A stretch of DNA of 64,000 bases from Aselliscus stoliczkanus (lineage: Eukaryota; Chordata; Mammalia; Chiroptera; Hipposideridae), in assembly GCA_033961575.1 (NCBI GenBank), contig CM066735.1:31701501-31765500 (forward strand). The letters run 5' to 3'. The translations under genes were made by a program, and so were the position numbers. Below are positions 61,476-64,000 of this stretch, in pieces. The notes under the pieces are model-generated. The model was not told where the DNA came from. It was given only the letters and a program-made list of their open reading frames with translations, and made no database searches. The stretch's first letter is position 1, and each line of letters begins with the position of its first letter.

Positions 61476-62850
61476 TCTTTTTTGTTTTTGTTTTGTGTTT
61501 TTTTTTTAGTTTGTGTTGTTAAAATATCCAGATAGATGAGTTAACTTGAGTTTATGCTAGAGAAATGATAAACGGTGCAATCTTATATCTTTAACAAAAA
61601 ATTCCATTTTTATCTCAATATACTTGGAAAATATTTTGAAAAGCATACCTTGGTCAATATATTAAGGTAGATATTTGAATGGATTACTATTATGGAAGCA
61701 AGTGATGCTTCATTTAATTATTGGTGAAATTTTCCTACAATTTTAAAATAGGATTTATTCTCTTAAAGTAGGAAATTATGCTCTCAGCTATCAACTGCTC
61801 ATAATTATATTCTATTTGAATTTAAATGCATGGTGATTATTAAAGGAGTTTGAATTTCAGTTTAGTCCAAGTTTAGATGACTTTAAAGTGTTCAGGTGTT
61901 GTTTTTATCACAGATTTGTCAGATGTCTGTTGCTGAGCTGTCAGGGAAATTAGCCTGTATTAATTCAACAGTCTTTATTAGTTATACTCTCTCTATCCAG
62001 TAAGTTGAGAAGTTACTTCATGGTCCACTGTAATATCAGCATTATCCATATTCTCTTATATGTTAGTACCCTTTTTCATTGTGTACTCTGTTTATGGGTT
62101 ATCTGACCTATATATGCTAAAATTTATATATCTAGCAACTGCTCCACAAATAGTTTGCTAAAACATTTATATTAACAACATACTTTACTTTGTTATCTTA
62201 AATTGTGGAATTATTCATGGCTGTCTTCATAACCAATGGCTACTTTAGTATGCACAGTGCTGTATTTTGTATATAAGATATTCATATTCTTTTCTCAAAA
62301 TAACCTATCTTACTTTTTAAAAATCGCATGGCTCCTCTTTATTTATTTGTAGTTAGGGCTCCATGATATATTGTATTTTAATTTCTATGTAACAATTTCA
62401 GGAACCATTTTTGTGTTTTCTATAATAAAAAAAGAATGGTTACTAGTATCCTTCTCTAGTATCAAAGCTGAGCTCCGTTCTGCTACCAAGTTTAATAGAA
62501 GTCCTTAGTTGTGGATAACTTACTTAGCATAACGCAGCACTGGAACCATACTGCTTCTCAGTATGACCATATTTTCAGTCAGAGGAAAGATATTTAAGGC
62601 TGATTTCACTCTCCTTAAACCCCTCGCATATTTTTCTCTTTGTTCCTGTATGACATCAAAACTAAGAATGGCAAATGAGAATGTGCTGTAAACACACGCT
62701 AGCTTAGGCAGCTTGAGGCATGACCGGCTTGTACTCTATTGCTCTGTGCCCTCTACCTTTAGCTCCCTCCATCCTGTGTAGTTCTGGCCAAAGTGAGAAG
62801 AACATGCAAAATCATAGCATCTGATTTTCTCAACTTGGAGCAGAGCGTTG
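61476..62850. other. Unique intronic sequence
   Basis: No exon or repeat family recognised. Confidence 0.4.
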
Positions 62851-62851
62851 A

Positions 62852-63030
62852 GTCTCAAACTCGGCTACACATTTATTACCAGGAAGGCCTAAACAATGTT
62901 GATGCCTGGGACCCATCCCAGAGATGATTCCCATTTAAGTCATGTGTGTGTGGCTTGTACATTGAGATCTAAAAAAAAAAAAAAAAAAAAATGTCTCCAG
63001 AAGATTCTAATGTGCAGCATAGTAAACCCC
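62852..63030. mobile_element. MER1-type hAT element relic with internal A-run
   Basis: GAGTCTCAAACTCGGCTACACATTTATTACC..GATGCCTGGGACCCATCCCAGAG and, at the far side, AGAAGATTCTAATGTGCAGCATAG match the arrangement of hAT-Charlie MITEs with CTCAAA..GTGCA/TGCAC inverted ends. An A-run of about 21 bases (62971-62991) interrupts it. Confidence 0.55.
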
Positions 63031-63131
63031 CTATTCTAGTAGAGCATTCTTTATCAAATGACAAGCTCAGGTAGCATGTTACGTTCAATTATTTCAGTTT
63101 AAAAGGTACAATGAGGCAATCAGTTCTCTTG

Positions 63132-63156
63132 ATTTATTTTATTTTATTTTATTTTT
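63132..63156 (+). repeat. (TTTTA)n simple repeat
   Basis: Five near-perfect pentanucleotide units in an AT-rich stretch. Confidence 0.85.
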
Positions 63157-63339
63157 ACTTTCATCATAAAACCCTTAAAAAATGACACACTTATCACCTT
63201 ATTAATTTGGGCATCTACGAGAATATAGTTTAACCCAGAGCTAAAAAGAATTTGCAACATTAAACAAAAATTATTAGGTTAATAAGATGGTTAATCTTAA
63301 GGTCTAAAAGCATGAAAATAAAAGGCATGAATTGACCTA

Positions 63340-63590
63340 TGTAATAATGATAATGAAAGCAAACCCAGTTAACACTAAGGCTGTGGACCAAGTGCACTTA
63401 ACATACTTTATCTTCTTTCAACCTCAGAACATCATTTAGAGATAAATGCTATGGATCGCCCATTAAAAAAAAAAAAAAAAAGGAAGCTGAAACACAATGT
63501 TGAGCCAATTTGTACTATTTCATAGACCTGGATATGGTATTGCTCAAATTCAAACCCAAAAGTCTGGTTCCAGATTCTCTGCTATTTTAT
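63340..63590 (+). mobile_element. MIR SINE relic split by an A-run
   Basis: GTGCACTTAACATACTTTATCTTCTTTCAACCTCAGAACATCATTTAGAG, then an A17 run, then GGAAGCTGAAACACAATG and CTCAAATTCAAACCCAAAAGTCTGGTTCCAGA, the sense MIR order. Confidence 0.65.
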
Positions 63591-63842
63591 CCCTATGTTA
63601 TACAACCTCACCAAACCATTATACTGAAAGGAAAGAGTTGAATCACCTCTTGGAACATTATGAGCCCTAGACATTTGGATTCTATAGTTGCTGTGATGGA
63701 AGGAAGAAAAGTGATTTTGATTGCAAACAATGGAGGCAATATAATTAGAAATGTAGAAGGGGAGAAAATTATTATAAATAAGTAAAATAAACATATATAA
63801 TGAATGTACTTAATATTTTTTAATTTTATATTATCATTTAGT

Positions 63843-64000
63843 GTAGAATATTGTACCATTTGTGGCAACATAGAGGGACCTTGAGATTATTATGCTAAGC
63901 GAAATAAGTTAGAAAAAGTCAAGAGCCATATGACTTCCCTGATGTGTGGAATATAAAACTGAAAGCAACAAAGAAATGAGACAAACAAAGAAACAAAAAC
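63843..64000 (+). mobile_element. L1 3' region, continues past the window
   Basis: GTACCATTTGTGGCAACATAG, GGACCTTGAGATTATTATGCTAAGCGAAATAAG and CCATATGACTTCCCTGATGTGTGGAATATAAAA match L1 sense-strand 3' sequence. It is the only L1 piece in the window lying in the direction of SPOCK3 transcription. Confidence 0.8.

Larger units (their letters stand above)
2277..64000 (+). other. SPOCK3: SPOCK3 intron 2, open at window end
   Basis: Begins with the consensus donor GTAAGT at 2277-2282. No downstream SPOCK3 exon was found: the expected next-exon peptide (EVEDDYFRTW...) does not appear with splice sites. A huge first coding intron fits the known large size of SPOCK3 in mammals. Contents are AT-rich unique sequence plus the repeats listed separately. 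No other gene was recognised on either strand. Confidence 0.8.

Overview
This is a mammalian nuclear window with one recognisable protein-coding gene: the 5' end of SPOCK3 (testican-3, a secreted Ca2+-binding proteoglycan of the SPARC/testican family) on the + strand. The organism is most likely a bat, probably a rhinolophoid/yinpterochiropteran. That is inferred from two tRNA-headed SINE families ending in CCCCAATAAAATCTT and from the L1 3'UTR and mariner-type elements. It is recalled from family resemblance, not from a search.

Layout. 1-1440: AT-rich 5' flank, no gene seen. About 1600-2560: CpG-rich island holding a G-run (G4-type) tract, the inferred non-coding exon 1 (ending 1791), a 296-nt intron (1792-2087) with a (GT)n run and a C15 run, and coding exon 2 (2088-2276, 63 codons: signal peptide, Ala-rich stretch and the start of the mature N-terminus), ending at a strong GTAAGT donor. 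2277-64000: a very large AT-rich intron that runs off the window. No further SPOCK3 exon was recognised.

The intron is mostly unique sequence with interspersed repeats. I find 12 copies of one SINE family (six short, ~90-130 bp, all on the - strand; six long, ~405-470 bp, on both strands) and two copies of a second SINE family. There are several 5'-truncated or older L1 pieces, MIR and L2 relics, MaLR/MLT1-type LTRs, MER5-group hAT elements and mariner-type elements. Most SINEs have clear target-site duplications. Notable structures are a three-level nest (L1 piece > mariner-type element > SINE) at 39.2-40.0 kb, two SINEs inserted one after the other in the same target site (24158-24794), an 82-bp mariner hairpin element inside an L1, and a mariner transposase C-terminus relic at 53 kb.

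Nothing here looks like a new multi-gene system. The most testable new hypotheses are a 23-codon upstream ORF in the SPOCK3 leader, splicing that places A at -3 of the start codon, and a phase-0 29-codon candidate cassette exon at 16455-16541. All splice sites, transcription starts and repeat family names are read by eye, and boundaries marked approximate may be off by tens of bases.
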